From an uncultured Prevotellaceae bacterium (GTDB lineage Bacteria > Bacteroidota > Bacteroidia > Bacteroidales > Bacteroidaceae), in assembly GCA_900316285.1 (NCBI GenBank), contig ONCG01000013.1, positions 62,001 to 126,000 on the forward strand: a stretch of 64,000 bases of DNA, read 5' to 3'. Within the stretch, counting starts at the first letter, position 1. Each line of letters starts with the position of its first letter. Positions 51,973 to 59,983 of this stretch are shown here, one piece after another. The notes beneath the pieces are model-generated. The model was not told the DNA's origin and did not search any database. It was given only the letters and a program-made list of their open reading frames with translations. The position numbers and the translations under genes are program-made.

Positions 51973-53077
51973 ACTCGTTGACGAGCCTGATGACCTCGCT
52001 CACTTCTTCATCCGTCAGAACGGGACTCATGGGCAACGACAGTTCTTCGCGACTGAGTTGCTCGGTGATGGGCAGCGACAGGTTGTTCCATTCGCAGTAG
52101 CACTTCTGCCGATGAGGTGGAACAGGATAGTGAACCAGTGTCTCTACTCCATGTTCCATGAGGTATTGTTGCAGCGCATCGCGCTCTGCCGAGAAAACCG
52201 GGAACAGATGGTAGACATTCTCACCATCGCCCATCGGCCGCGGCAGCCAGATGAGTGGATTGCAGATTTCCTGCTCATAGCGGCGACCGATTTGTTGCCG
52301 GCGGGCATTGTCTTCGTTAAGGTACTTCAACTTCACCTGCAAAAAGGCTGCCTGCAGTTCGTCGATACGCGAATTGCGGCCCTTGTAGTCGCTGACGTAT
52401 TTCTCACTCGAACCATAGTTTCCCAAAGCCCGTATCACAGCAGCAAGCTCGTCGTCGTCGGTGGTAACGGCTCCGCAGTCACCCATCGAACCAAGGTTCT
52501 TACCCGGATAGAAGCTATGTCCAGCCGCATGACCCAACGCCCCCGTTACTTTGTCACTCTGGTACTTTGTTACTTTGCACCCATGTGCCTGGGCATTGTC
52601 TTCAACGAGCAGAAGATTGTGATCGCGGCAGAAAGCAGCGATGCGCTCCGTCCATGCACAACGACCATAGAGGTGGACAAGCATGAGCGAACGCGTGCGG
52701 GAAGTGACATGTTGTTCCAACAACTCCTCGTCAATCTCCAGCGTGTCTTTGTTCGGTTCCACCAGCACTGGGCGCAGTCCGTTCTCGGTGATGGCGAGGA
52801 TGGAGGCAATGAACGTATTGGCGGGCACCAGCACTTCGTCGCCAGGTTGCATCCTGCCCATCTCTATATAGGCACGATAGATCAGCGTGAGTGCATCGAG
52901 TCCGTTGCCGACTCCGATGCAATGACGGGTGCCGATAAACGACGCATAAGCCGACTCGAACGCCCGCGTCTGCTCACCTTGCAGAAACCAGCCCGAGTCG
53001 ACCACCTGCCTCATTGCCTCGTGATATTCCTCGGCGTGACAGGCCGTCACCTTCTGTAAATCCAGAAATCTGATCAC
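51956..53077 (-). CDS. DegT/DnrJ-type sugar aminotransferase with an in-frame repeat
   Basis: The 373-residue protein has the fold of PLP-dependent nucleotide-sugar 3-aminotransferases: FIGTRHCIGVGNGLDALTLI, VPANTFIASILAITENGLRP, VEDNAQAHG and the PLP lysine in HSFYPGKNLGSMGDCGAVTT. It would make an amino sugar for the capsule. About residues 166-178 (CKVTKYQSDKVTG) are translated from a decamer repeat (52543-52578). They replace the short loop that normally follows EDNAQAHG. The C terminus FKVTK also comes from a repeat. Confidence 0.92.
   Translation of the reverse strand: MIRFLDLQKVTACHAEEYHEAMRQVVDSGWFLQGEQTRAFESAYASFIGTRHCIGVGNGLDALTLIYRAYIEMGRMQPGDEVLVPANTFIASILAITENGLRPVLVEPNKDTLEIDEELLEQHVTSRTRSLMLVHLYGRCAWTERIAAFCRDHNLLLVEDNAQAHGCKVTKYQSDKVTGALGHAAGHSFYPGKNLGSMGDCGAVTTDDDELAAVIRALGNYGSSEKYVSDYKGRNSRIDELQAAFLQVKLKYLNEDNARRQQIGRRYEQEICNPLIWLPRPMGDGENVYHLFPVFSAERDALQQYLMEHGVETLVHYPVPPHRQKCYCEWNNLSLPITEQLSREELSLPMSPVLTDEEVSEVIRLVNEFKVTK
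52543..52578. repeat. GTTACTTTGT decamer repeat inside the aminotransferase gene
   Basis: The repeat lies between the EDNAQAHG motif and the PLP-lysine motif, in frame and without a stop. Confidence 0.9.
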
Positions 53078-53287
53078 TTTCTATGATTAATAACGCGCGC
53101 AAACATTAATTATTGCATAGGGTCAAGAAAAACTCTCCGCTCTCCATTCTAAACTATCCGCTCAGTTCTGCCGCTTTCATAGCGCAGCGGAGAAAGAACT
53201 ATAAACTCTATACTCTCAACTGACTCTAAACACTAAACTCTCAACTGACTCTAAACTCTACACTATCAACTATTAACTTTCAACTAT
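53078..53287. repeat. heptamer-repeat intergenic region
   Basis: After about 50 nt without recognisable signal, a TTCTTTCTCC-type element (53160-53195) is embedded in about twenty CTCTAAA/CTCAACT/CTATCAA heptamers. No gene is seen. Confidence 0.75.
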
Positions 53288-53289
53288 AG

Positions 53290-53352
53290 GGATTTTCCCC
53301 TCTCACTTTAGGGAAAATCCTTTTGGAGGCTTGATTATTCGTCGTATCTTTG
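53290..53352 (+). promoter_or_regulatory. hairpin and promoter for the Gly/Arg/Asn-rich protein
   Basis: A perfect GGATTTTCCC/GGGAAAATCC inverted repeat (53290-53320), possibly a terminator or operator, is followed by TTTG (53322-53325) and TATCTTTG (53345-53352) with a 19-nt spacer. The leader is about 75 nt. Confidence 0.8.
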
Positions 53353-53433
53353 CAACGTGAAAAGGTCTATAAAGCCAATTTACAACCGAGAACAACGAAA
53401 ATAAATAATAAACAACTTAAAACAAACAAGAAT

Positions 53434-54573
53434 ATGAAGAAGATGATGACCGCCCTTGTGGCACTGTTCGCATTCGTAGCATCGGCAAGCGCCATGAGCT
53501 ACGAGCAGGCCCGCCAGCAGGCTCTGTTCCTGACCGACAAGATGGCCTATGAGCTCAACCTTACGGAAGAGCAGTATGAAGCAGCCTACGAGGTAAACCT
53601 CGATTACCTCATGGGCGTAAACACACAGGACGACCTCTATGGCATCTATTGGGAGCGCCGTAATCTCGACCTGAGCTATATCCTCCTCGATTGGCAGTAT
53701 CGTCTGTATCTGGATGCCACGTACTTCTATCGCCCCCTCTACTGGAGCGCAGGCTACTGGCACTTCGGCATCTACGCCCGCTATCCGCACCGCGACTACT
53801 TCTATTTCGGAATGCCTCGCTTCTATAGCGTTTATCGCGGTGGCCACGCATGGCACATGAACGGCGGTCGCTCGTGGTATCACGGACGCTCCTTCGCTCC
53901 CACCGGACGCGGACGCAACGAGCACTTCGGCATGCACAACCGCTTCGAGCGTGGTGACTACGGACGCGGCTCGCGCGGCCTCGACAATCGCGGCAACAAC
54001 CGTGGCTACAACAACGGCAATCGCGGCAACGACAACCGTACATTCGGAAACCGTGGCACAAACCGCGGCAACAACAATCGCAGCTTCGACCAGGGCCGTG
54101 GACAGCGCAACGTTGGCTCGTCCGTACAGAGCAGACCTAACAACGTACAGCCCGGCCGTTCCTCACAGCCTGGCTACAGCAACCAGAATGGCAACTTCGG
54201 AGGCTCGCGCCAAAGCAGCACCCGCACCACTGTTGGTCGCCAATACAACGGCTCCAACCATAGCGAGGGCACAACGCCGCGCAGCACCTTCACTCCCACT
54301 CCGCAGCGTTCCGTCCAGGGTGCTTCGCCCTCACGCTCCATCAACCGCTCCGGCAGTTCATCGGTGAACCGTTCTACCACCCACTCAGCTCCCACTCGCA
54401 GCTATAGCACGCCCAGCCGCGGCAGCTCCATGAGCTCGCACTCCTCGGCTCCCACACGTTCTATCAGCGGTGGTTCGCGCGGTGGTTCCAGCCACAGCAG
54501 TGGTATGAGTGGCGGCAGCCGTGGCGGTGGCTCGCGCGGCGGTGGCGGTGGACACTTCGGTGGTCGTCGCTAA
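53434..54573 (+). CDS. exported Gly/Arg/Asn/Ser-rich low-complexity protein
   Basis: From MKKMMTALVALFAFVASASA (signal peptide, about 20) the mature protein has a helical N-terminal region: EQARQQALFLTDKMAYELNL, EEQYEAAYEVNLDYL, GIYWERRNLDLSYILLDWQY. A tyrosine-rich stretch follows, then from about 160 a long disordered tail of NRGNNRGYNNGNRGN and SRGGGSRGGG type. It is paralogous to the protein at 55721-56482. The N-terminal part probably forms a small alpha-helical domain; the tail may bind polysaccharide or nucleic acid. The frame upstream to 53350 precedes the signal and is unlikely to be used. Confidence 0.8.
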   Translation: MKKMMTALVALFAFVASASAMSYEQARQQALFLTDKMAYELNLTEEQYEAAYEVNLDYLMGVNTQDDLYGIYWERRNLDLSYILLDWQYRLYLDATYFYRPLYWSAGYWHFGIYARYPHRDYFYFGMPRFYSVYRGGHAWHMNGGRSWYHGRSFAPTGRGRNEHFGMHNRFERGDYGRGSRGLDNRGNNRGYNNGNRGNDNRTFGNRGTNRGNNNRSFDQGRGQRNVGSSVQSRPNNVQPGRSSQPGYSNQNGNFGGSRQSSTRTTVGRQYNGSNHSEGTTPRSTFTPTPQRSVQGASPSRSINRSGSSSVNRSTTHSAPTRSYSTPSRGSSMSSHSSAPTRSISGGSRGGSSHSSGMSGGSRGGGSRGGGGGHFGGRR

Positions 54574-54644
54574 CCAAGAGGAACGATGATAATACATTCT
54601 CTCTACATTCATACATTTACACACAATCCATTGCGAAAGAAAAA

Positions 54645-54676
54645 TCCCAGGCCGTGACGGTCTGGGATTTCTTCGT
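54645..54676 (+). terminator. terminator after the low-complexity protein
   Basis: AAATCCCAG(G)CC / GGTCTGGGATTT, with G-U pairs, forms a strong stem followed by CTTCTT. Confidence 0.7.
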
Positions 54677-54679
54677 ATA

Positions 54680-54800
54680 AGGGATGAGAGTTTAGTGTTG
54701 AGAGTTTAGTGTTTAGAGTCAGTTGAGAGTGGAGAGTGGAGAGTGGAGAAAGGTTGAGAACGCCGCCAACCGTAGGGGCAGCCCCCCGTGTCTGACCGCT
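54680..54800. repeat. heptamer tract plus one GTAGGGGCAG arm
   Basis: GAGAGTT/TTTAGTG heptamers (54684-54755) precede a GTAGGGGCAGCCCCCCGTGT arm (54772-54797), like that at 22584. Confidence 0.7.
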
Positions 54801-54820
54801 CCGTGAGAGAATCATGCAAA

Positions 54821-54930
54821 TGTAGGGACGCGGCGTGCCGCGTTTATGGAGCAAGTCGGGCAAACCAAACATACCACATTACTTGATTTTGCCTTTCCCC
54901 ACCAAAAACGCGGCACGCCGCGTCCCTACA
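54821..54930. repeat. TGTAGGGACGCG palindromic element (copy 4)
   Basis: The palindromic arms are as in other copies, but with a longer 60-nt centre. It fills the spacer before the histidine phosphatase. Confidence 0.85.
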
Positions 54931-54976
54931 TCAACAAACATTGGGCAAATGACCAACAGTAATCGAAAAAATAAAA

Positions 54977-55642
54977 CTACAACTCCAACACGCGAACCTC
55001 GCAATTTGCCATCTTCTGTATCTCGTTCATTGGCTTGCCTAAGTATACGCTTTGAATGGCTTTATTGATGATGCCATGCCCCACCGCGAGCACGGTCTTT
55101 CCCGGATAGTTGTCGCGCACGAAGTCTAGGAACTGGCGAGCGCGAGCCTTCATCGCGTCGAGGGTTTCAATATCGTCGGGCCACACCTCGTTCTGCAAGT
55201 CGGGGATATAGCGACCCGTGAACGATCCCCAGTCGCGTTCGCGCAACAAGAGACCCACCCCCTGGTCCCTACCAGAAGGAAGAAGGCCCACCCCCCTGCC
55301 CCTCTCAGAAGGGAGAAGACCCACCCCCCTGCCCCTCCCGTAAGGGAGGGGAGTAGATACCTTTTCAGATTGGGAACTACTACCTCCCAAAGGCATTTCA
55401 CTCCCCTCCCTAACGGGAGGGGTTTGGGGGTGGGTCTCCTTCTTAATAATCTCCAGCGTCTCAACGGCCCTCGCCAAATCGCTCGACAGAAAAACATCGA
55501 TGTGTTCCCCTCGCAACTGGCGACCCAACTCGTGAGCCTGCTCTATACCATTCAGGGTCAGACGTCCGTGCGTCTGACCCTGCATGATCTTGTTTACGTT
55601 GTCCACGGTCTCGCCGTGACGAACCAGCAACAACCTAGTCAT
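54977..55642 (-). CDS. histidine phosphatase (phosphoglycerate-mutase family) with a large repeat insertion
   Basis: The 221-residue protein has the catalytic LVRHGETVDN at about 6-15, GIEQAHELGRQL, a second half with LRERDWGSFTG and PDLQNEVWPDD, and the late histidine in AVGHGIINKAIQ. The family removes phosphate from sugars or small metabolites. About residues 68-129 are translated from four successive C-rich hairpin repeats (55254-55438), read as THPQTPPVREG, STPLPYGRGRGVG, LLPSERGRGVG and LLPSGRDQGVG. They lie between TLEIIKKE and LLRERDWG, which are normally close together. Without the insert the protein would be the usual size of about 160 residues. Confidence 0.9.
   Translation of the reverse strand: MTRLLLVRHGETVDNVNKIMQGQTHGRLTLNGIEQAHELGRQLRGEHIDVFLSSDLARAVETLEIIKKETHPQTPPVREGSEMPLGGSSSQSEKVSTPLPYGRGRGVGLLPSERGRGVGLLPSGRDQGVGLLLRERDWGSFTGRYIPDLQNEVWPDDIETLDAMKARARQFLDFVRDNYPGKTVLAVGHGIINKAIQSVYLGKPMNEIQKMANCEVRVLEL
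55254..55438. repeat. C-rich hairpin repeats, four copies inside the phosphatase gene
   Basis: Units of (A)CCCCCCTGCCCCTC, some with a CCTCCC/GGGAGG hairpin, occur in tandem. The same sequence type fills intergenic spaces at 17611 and 29660. All are in frame on the minus strand. Confidence 0.9.
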
Positions 55643-55654
55643 TACTTAACCTTT

Positions 55655-55720
55655 GAACGCTGCGTAGCAGCTTTTAAACTTTGAACGTAGCGAAGCTACC
55701 TTGAACGCAACGAAGTTGCC
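55655..55720. repeat. GTTCAA-linked mini-hairpin array (copy 6)
   Basis: TTGAAC-linked GCTGC-GTA-GCAGC, GTAGC-GAA-GCTAC and GCAAC-GAA-GTTGC hairpins end at the stop of the next minus-strand gene. Confidence 0.85.
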
Positions 55721-56482
55721 TTATCGCTTTCCTCCGAAGTGGCCACTGCTGTTCGACGTACCTGCCGGCCGTGTCGACTGCTGAGTGGGCGTCTGCTGCG
55801 GAGCGCGGTTGGTGTTCTGACGGTTCACGCCAGCTGGCTGCCCGTTGTTCGGCGAGCTTGTGCCTAAGCGACGCGTACCCGTGTTCGAATTGTTCTGACG
55901 GTTGTTCGTGCCGGGCTGGTAGCCATTGCCACTTGGGCGACCGTTATTGGGCTGGCTGAAGTGGGTGTTACCTTTTCCAGACGGCTGCGTGTTCCACGAG
56001 CGACCCGTGCCCACATGGCGGTCGGCAGGCTTCGCAATGGTGCGACCCTCGTAGAAGCTAATCGTGCCACGGTTGCGGCCTCCACGATAAGTGCCATAGA
56101 CCATAGGCGGCTGGCGGAAGTGGTTACCACGGTCGTAGCGTGTATAGATGCTGAACACCCACGAGCCCCGGCGCCACATGGCGGGCTGATAGAAGTCAAC
56201 CGTTGTGATATACTTGCGATACTGCCACGTGTTGAGCACGAAGCGCAGGTCGGTGTTACGACGGTTCCAATAGATGCCGAACACATCCTCCTCGTAGCGG
56301 ATGGAGAGGAAGTAGTCGAGGTTGATCTCGTAGACTGCCTCATACTGATCCATCGTCAGGTGCAGTTCGTACGCCATCTTGTCGGAGAGGAACAGAGCTT
56401 CTTGCCGTGCCTGCGTAAAGCTCATTGCCTGGGCGGCTACGACTATCGTCGTCAGCACTGCCGTCATCATCATCTTCTTCAT
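55721..56482 (-). CDS. exported Arg/Asn/Gln-rich protein, paralogue of the gene at 53434
   Basis: The 253-residue protein has a signal peptide (about 1-19) and the same helical opening as its paralogue (TQARQEALFLSDKMAYELHL, MDQYEAVYEINLDYFLSIRY), then GIYWNRRNTDLRFVLNTWQY. A shorter polar tail is rich in N, Q, R, G and T (NNRQNNSNTGTRRLGTSS). Function is unknown. It faces the plus-strand paralogue with the phosphatase between them. TATATTTG at 56639..56632 (minus) may be its promoter, which would leave a leader of about 145 nt containing TTTCTAG repeats. Confidence 0.8.
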   Translation of the reverse strand: MKKMMMTAVLTTIVVAAQAMSFTQARQEALFLSDKMAYELHLTMDQYEAVYEINLDYFLSIRYEEDVFGIYWNRRNTDLRFVLNTWQYRKYITTVDFYQPAMWRRGSWVFSIYTRYDRGNHFRQPPMVYGTYRGGRNRGTISFYEGRTIAKPADRHVGTGRSWNTQPSGKGNTHFSQPNNGRPSGNGYQPGTNNRQNNSNTGTRRLGTSSPNNGQPAGVNRQNTNRAPQQTPTQQSTRPAGTSNSSGHFGGKR

Positions 56483-56486
56483 ATCA

Positions 56487-56520
56487 GTTTCAAGTTTCTA
56501 GTTTCTAGTTTCTAGTTTCA
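56487..56520. repeat. TTTCTAG tandem repeat in a leader
   Basis: Five head-to-tail TTTCTAG units lie immediately upstream of the start codon of the gene at 56482. Confidence 0.8.
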
Positions 56521-56648
56521 AGGATATCAAGGAGCCAAAACATTGTCCTTTATGCCCTTTTACTCCCCTTTAATCCTTTTATGCTCTTTCTTTTTGCATG
56601 CTGCTTCGGCAGCCTTACACTCTTTTGACTGCAAATATACAAAAAAGT

Positions 56649-58307
56649 TTAGAAATCGCCATCAGTATTCGTCATTTTTTTCATTCTTGAGAGCATAGTC
56701 CTCCAAGCGCCCTCGCTCATTCCCATGATTGTTCGTATCTCCTCATCGCTCTTCCCCAAGTGGCTCATGATCAAGGTGAAACGCTGCTGGGGCGTGAGCA
56801 GCGAATAGCCATCCTGCAGCACCACCGAGAACGGAATGTCGCGTATGCAGTAGTAAGTCTCGAAGTCTTGATAGTCGCGCTTATACCAGTTCTTCGTGTT
56901 GCCTCCTGCCATGAACTGCTCGAAGAGCACGCAGCCATGCGACAGCTGCTGCACGTAGTTTTTCTTCATTCGCTCGAGGGTGTCCTCCTGCGCCTGCTCC
57001 AGTTGTGTGAGCCGTTCGTTGGCATACTGCAACTGCCCTCGCGACTTGCGATTGTCGGAAGCCATCGAGTCCATGAGCTGCTGGGTGCGGGCGGCCTCTT
57101 CCTTCACCTTCTCAATGGCCTGGGCATTCTCAGCCATCTGCCGCTGCAGCGCCTGCAGCCTGTTTTCGCTATGTCGCTTCCGCTGGTAGGCAAGCACGGC
57201 TCCTACCGCCAGCACGGCGAGCAATCCCCCACTCCACAGCCACGCCGTGCGCCTGCCCGTCTCCAGTTGCTCGTGCTCAATGCGCTTGTCGAACTGCTGT
57301 TGCTGTCGCTCCACGTTGTCCTCCCGCCGTTGCCGGTCTACGGAGTCTTTCAGCTGCGCTATCTCCGAGGCCAGGTCGTTGGCGCGGCGGTAGTCGCCCT
57401 GCTGCATCTTCAGCTCCCTAAATGCCTGCAACGTGCTGATGCGCGTATCAGAACGGCGGGCCACCTCCAGCGCCTTCACATACATCTCCTCAGCCTGCTT
57501 CATGTCGCCACGGTCGGCATACAGTCCTGCCAACGACCTGTAGGCAAATCCGTGTGGCTCTATGTCCAGTGAACGTCGCAGCAGTTCCTCGGCCTTCTGC
57601 ACACTGCCCAGGTTTTTATAGTACACACCCAGATTGGCCAGCACGTGTGCCTGCTCCTCCTTGCTCACCGATGCGATGAGCGGAATGCACTGTTCGAAGT
57701 AGTAGAGCGCGCTGTCGGTTTTACCCACATGATGATAGGCCACAGCCAGCACCTCGTAGTCCTCCACCAGCAGCTTCGGGTTGTTCAACCCCCGACAGCA
57801 GGCCACGGCCTCCTTGGCATAGCGCAACGCCGTCGGATAGTCGCCTGCCGTGAAGTTGATGTCCTCCAGCCGGTTGCATATCTTACTGCGCAGCAGTTGG
57901 TCGCCCACATCGGCCGCCAGCAGTTCTGCCTGCTTCAGGTTCTCCACCGCCTCGCGCGTCTTGCCTTTCTCGCTCTGCACCGCTCCTTTATAATAATAGG
58001 TGCGAGCCAACAGGTTGCTCGGGCCGTGCGCTTTGTAGAAAGCTAGGCTGAAGTCGAGCAGCGAGTCCGATGCCACTGGCACGTAGGCCTTCCACATCGC
58101 CTGCACGCGCAGCAACTGGTAGTAGGCACGCTCCTCGTCGGTCATTGCCGCCGTGTCCACACGCTGCACTTCTCTCCACGCCGAGTCAGAGAGTTCCTTG
58201 TTCAGCAGCGAGTCTATCTGCACCAACTGTTGCCTTGTCGGCTGGTTGCCTTGTCTGCATCCTGCCAATAGGGGCAGCACCAGAAGCAAAGGGAATAGTC
58301 TTTTCAT
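56649..58307 (-). CDS. TPR-containing lipoprotein with C-terminal helix-turn-helix
   Basis: From MKRLFPLLLVLPLLAGCRQG (lipobox cysteine about 17) the protein has TPR repeats at about 60-300, a membrane segment near 360-380 (TAWLWSGGLLAVLAVGAVLA) and a long coiled coil. It ends in a DNA-binding-like domain (LTPQQRFTLIMSHLGKSDEE, then IRTIMGMSEGAWRTMLSRMK). This 'sensor TPR, membrane, cytoplasmic HTH' layout occurs in Bacteroidales one-component regulators. Its place beside, and divergent from, a lipoprotein operon suggests that it regulates that operon. The TTG at 58322 is not a likely start. Confidence 0.82.
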   Translation of the reverse strand: MKRLFPLLLVLPLLAGCRQGNQPTRQQLVQIDSLLNKELSDSAWREVQRVDTAAMTDEERAYYQLLRVQAMWKAYVPVASDSLLDFSLAFYKAHGPSNLLARTYYYKGAVQSEKGKTREAVENLKQAELLAADVGDQLLRSKICNRLEDINFTAGDYPTALRYAKEAVACCRGLNNPKLLVEDYEVLAVAYHHVGKTDSALYYFEQCIPLIASVSKEEQAHVLANLGVYYKNLGSVQKAEELLRRSLDIEPHGFAYRSLAGLYADRGDMKQAEEMYVKALEVARRSDTRISTLQAFRELKMQQGDYRRANDLASEIAQLKDSVDRQRREDNVERQQQQFDKRIEHEQLETGRRTAWLWSGGLLAVLAVGAVLAYQRKRHSENRLQALQRQMAENAQAIEKVKEEAARTQQLMDSMASDNRKSRGQLQYANERLTQLEQAQEDTLERMKKNYVQQLSHGCVLFEQFMAGGNTKNWYKRDYQDFETYYCIRDIPFSVVLQDGYSLLTPQQRFTLIMSHLGKSDEEIRTIMGMSEGAWRTMLSRMKKMTNTDGDF

Positions 58308-58332
58308 ATCGCTTATACTCAAAAATACGATG

Positions 58333-58363
58333 CAAAATTACGAGAAAAAAGTCACATTTCAAA
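58333..58363 (-). promoter_or_regulatory. promoter of the TPR/HTH gene
   Basis: On the minus strand, TTTG (58363-58360) and TAATTTTG (58340-58333) are 19 nt apart, leaving a 20-nt leader. Confidence 0.75.
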
Positions 58364-58382
58364 GCAAAAGCCCCCGTGGGAG

Positions 58383-58479
58383 TGTTACAATTTTTTCGCC
58401 CTTTTTCGGGGGTAAAACCGCGACAAACGCCCTAAACATGGGGATTCTTGATTCTTACCCCCCGGAAAAAACTGTAACA
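58383..58479. promoter_or_regulatory. large dyad upstream of the lipoprotein operon (copy 1)
   Basis: TGTTACAATTTTTTCGCCC...GGGGGTAA (58383-58414) is an inverted counterpart of TTACCCCCC...GAAAAAACTGTAACA (58455-58479). The same dyad with near-identical sequence occurs at 63120-63216. It lies upstream of a TTGC...TAACTTTG promoter in both places. Confidence 0.7.
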
Positions 58480-58507
58480 ATGTTAAAGCGATTTAACACT
58501 AAAATGC

Positions 58508-58538
58508 TTGCAAGGAATCTTTTTTCATCCTAACTTTG
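58508..58538 (+). promoter_or_regulatory. promoter of the lipoprotein operon
   Basis: TTGC (58508-58511) and TAACTTTG (58531-58538) are 19 nt apart. The same promoter recurs at 63245-63275. Confidence 0.8.
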
Positions 58539-58612
58539 CCTACGGAAAGCCGCAAACGCCGGCTCCCACGCGATAAGAAAAAATAATGTGTAAACCTAAA
58601 AACAATACGACA

Positions 58613-59950
58613 ATGAAGAAACTGGTTTATCTCCTCAGCTGTCTGTTCCTGCTCTCTGCAGGTTTCGCAGCCTGCTCCAGCGACTACGATGATCCGCCAG
58701 AACAGCCCGAATCGCATCAGAACGAGACACCTATGGACAGCACTACAGTTGATAAAGACACGACGGAGGTTGATTCTGTAGATGTGGATACAGTCATTTA
58801 TAATGATGGTGACAGTTTGCCAATGCTAGAGGTGGGGCGCAGTTGGAACTACGTGCGCACTCATGCCAATGGTATGACCGACAAAGTTTCGCTAAAGCTG
58901 ACAGAATCCTTAATCATAGGCTCTGATACAGCATATAAACTTGCCTACTGCACACCAGAAGACACTATGGTCAGATATGCGATTTCACTGCCTGCCTTCT
59001 ACATGAAGAAACTGTTGTTCAGCTACGACCTTGAGAACGGAAAGGAGAAGAAGGGATTCCTGCCCTTCTTGCTCGGATGGGGCGCCTCTACGTTCAAGTG
59101 GAATTTCGGTGGAGGACCAGCCTACGAGCAACATCTTCCCGGTAAGTTGCGAGTGATGGATGAGATAGCCGTCGGTAGAACCAAGTACAAACGGTATGCA
59201 CTCTTTGATGATAATAATAAGACCGTCGATCTATGGATAAGTGGTATCGGTTCCATGAAGACGGGCATTTTAGTCGGTGAGAGGTATCAGGATATTGTTG
59301 GAACCGATGTACTGACCTTCGAGTCGCTGACCGACGGCGAAGGGAGTTTACTGTGTCGTGCCACCGACTTCACTGCCTCCTCGATTGTTGATGCCAACTA
59401 TCGCCCGCTGGTAGAGGACAAGAAGGTTTGGTATTGTGCCGAATTCAATGGTGCAGGAACCGCAGGCTGGCAGTTCCAGTATTTCACAGATGGCGATACT
59501 ATCGTCGGCGGTCAGCAGTGCCTCAGGCTCTATGGGCAGAACCACTACAAGAGCGGCCTCACGGAATATCTTTGTGCGCTTTACGAGAAAGACCGTCAGG
59601 TGTGGTTTGCTGAGGCTGGTTCTGAAGAGTTCCGTCTGCTGTACGACTTTTCGATGAGCTATGACGAGACGATGACGCTGATGTTTGAGAACATCCGCGG
59701 CCGTAGCGGAACGATGACAAAACGGGGCGACAACTATTACATACACGACGGCCAGGCTTGGCATGCACACATTTTCAACGGCCCTTGCATCTTGGAGGGT
59801 GTTGGGGCCGATAGTGGATTGCTAATGCCGCTACTTGTGAATATTACGGGTGGCTACTATTCGCTGCTGCTCTGCACGGTTGACGGCAAGGTCATCTACG
59901 ACAGCCATGAGATGAATCGTGAGGATATTCTGCCTGTAACACTGCAATAG
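58613..59950 (+). CDS. lipoprotein with shared leader, unknown mature domain
   Basis: From MKKLVYLLSCLFLLSAGFAA the protein has a lipobox AACSS and the leader sequence CSSDYDDPPEQPESHQNETP that recurs in three further genes. The mature part (about 60-446) is largely beta (YDLENGKEKKGFLPFLLGW, RYALFDDNNKTVDLWISGIG) and was not recognised. The promoter and spacer are duplicated before the gene at 63353. It is first in the operon through about 61856, divergent from the TPR/HTH regulator. Confidence 0.8.
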   Translation: MKKLVYLLSCLFLLSAGFAACSSDYDDPPEQPESHQNETPMDSTTVDKDTTEVDSVDVDTVIYNDGDSLPMLEVGRSWNYVRTHANGMTDKVSLKLTESLIIGSDTAYKLAYCTPEDTMVRYAISLPAFYMKKLLFSYDLENGKEKKGFLPFLLGWGASTFKWNFGGGPAYEQHLPGKLRVMDEIAVGRTKYKRYALFDDNNKTVDLWISGIGSMKTGILVGERYQDIVGTDVLTFESLTDGEGSLLCRATDFTASSIVDANYRPLVEDKKVWYCAEFNGAGTAGWQFQYFTDGDTIVGGQQCLRLYGQNHYKSGLTEYLCALYEKDRQVWFAEAGSEEFRLLYDFSMSYDETMTLMFENIRGRSGTMTKRGDNYYIHDGQAWHAHIFNGPCILEGVGADSGLLMPLLVNITGGYYSLLLCTVDGKVIYDSHEMNREDILPVTLQ

Positions 59951-59983
59951 TCATCGAAAGGAAACCTCAAAAACAATACAACA

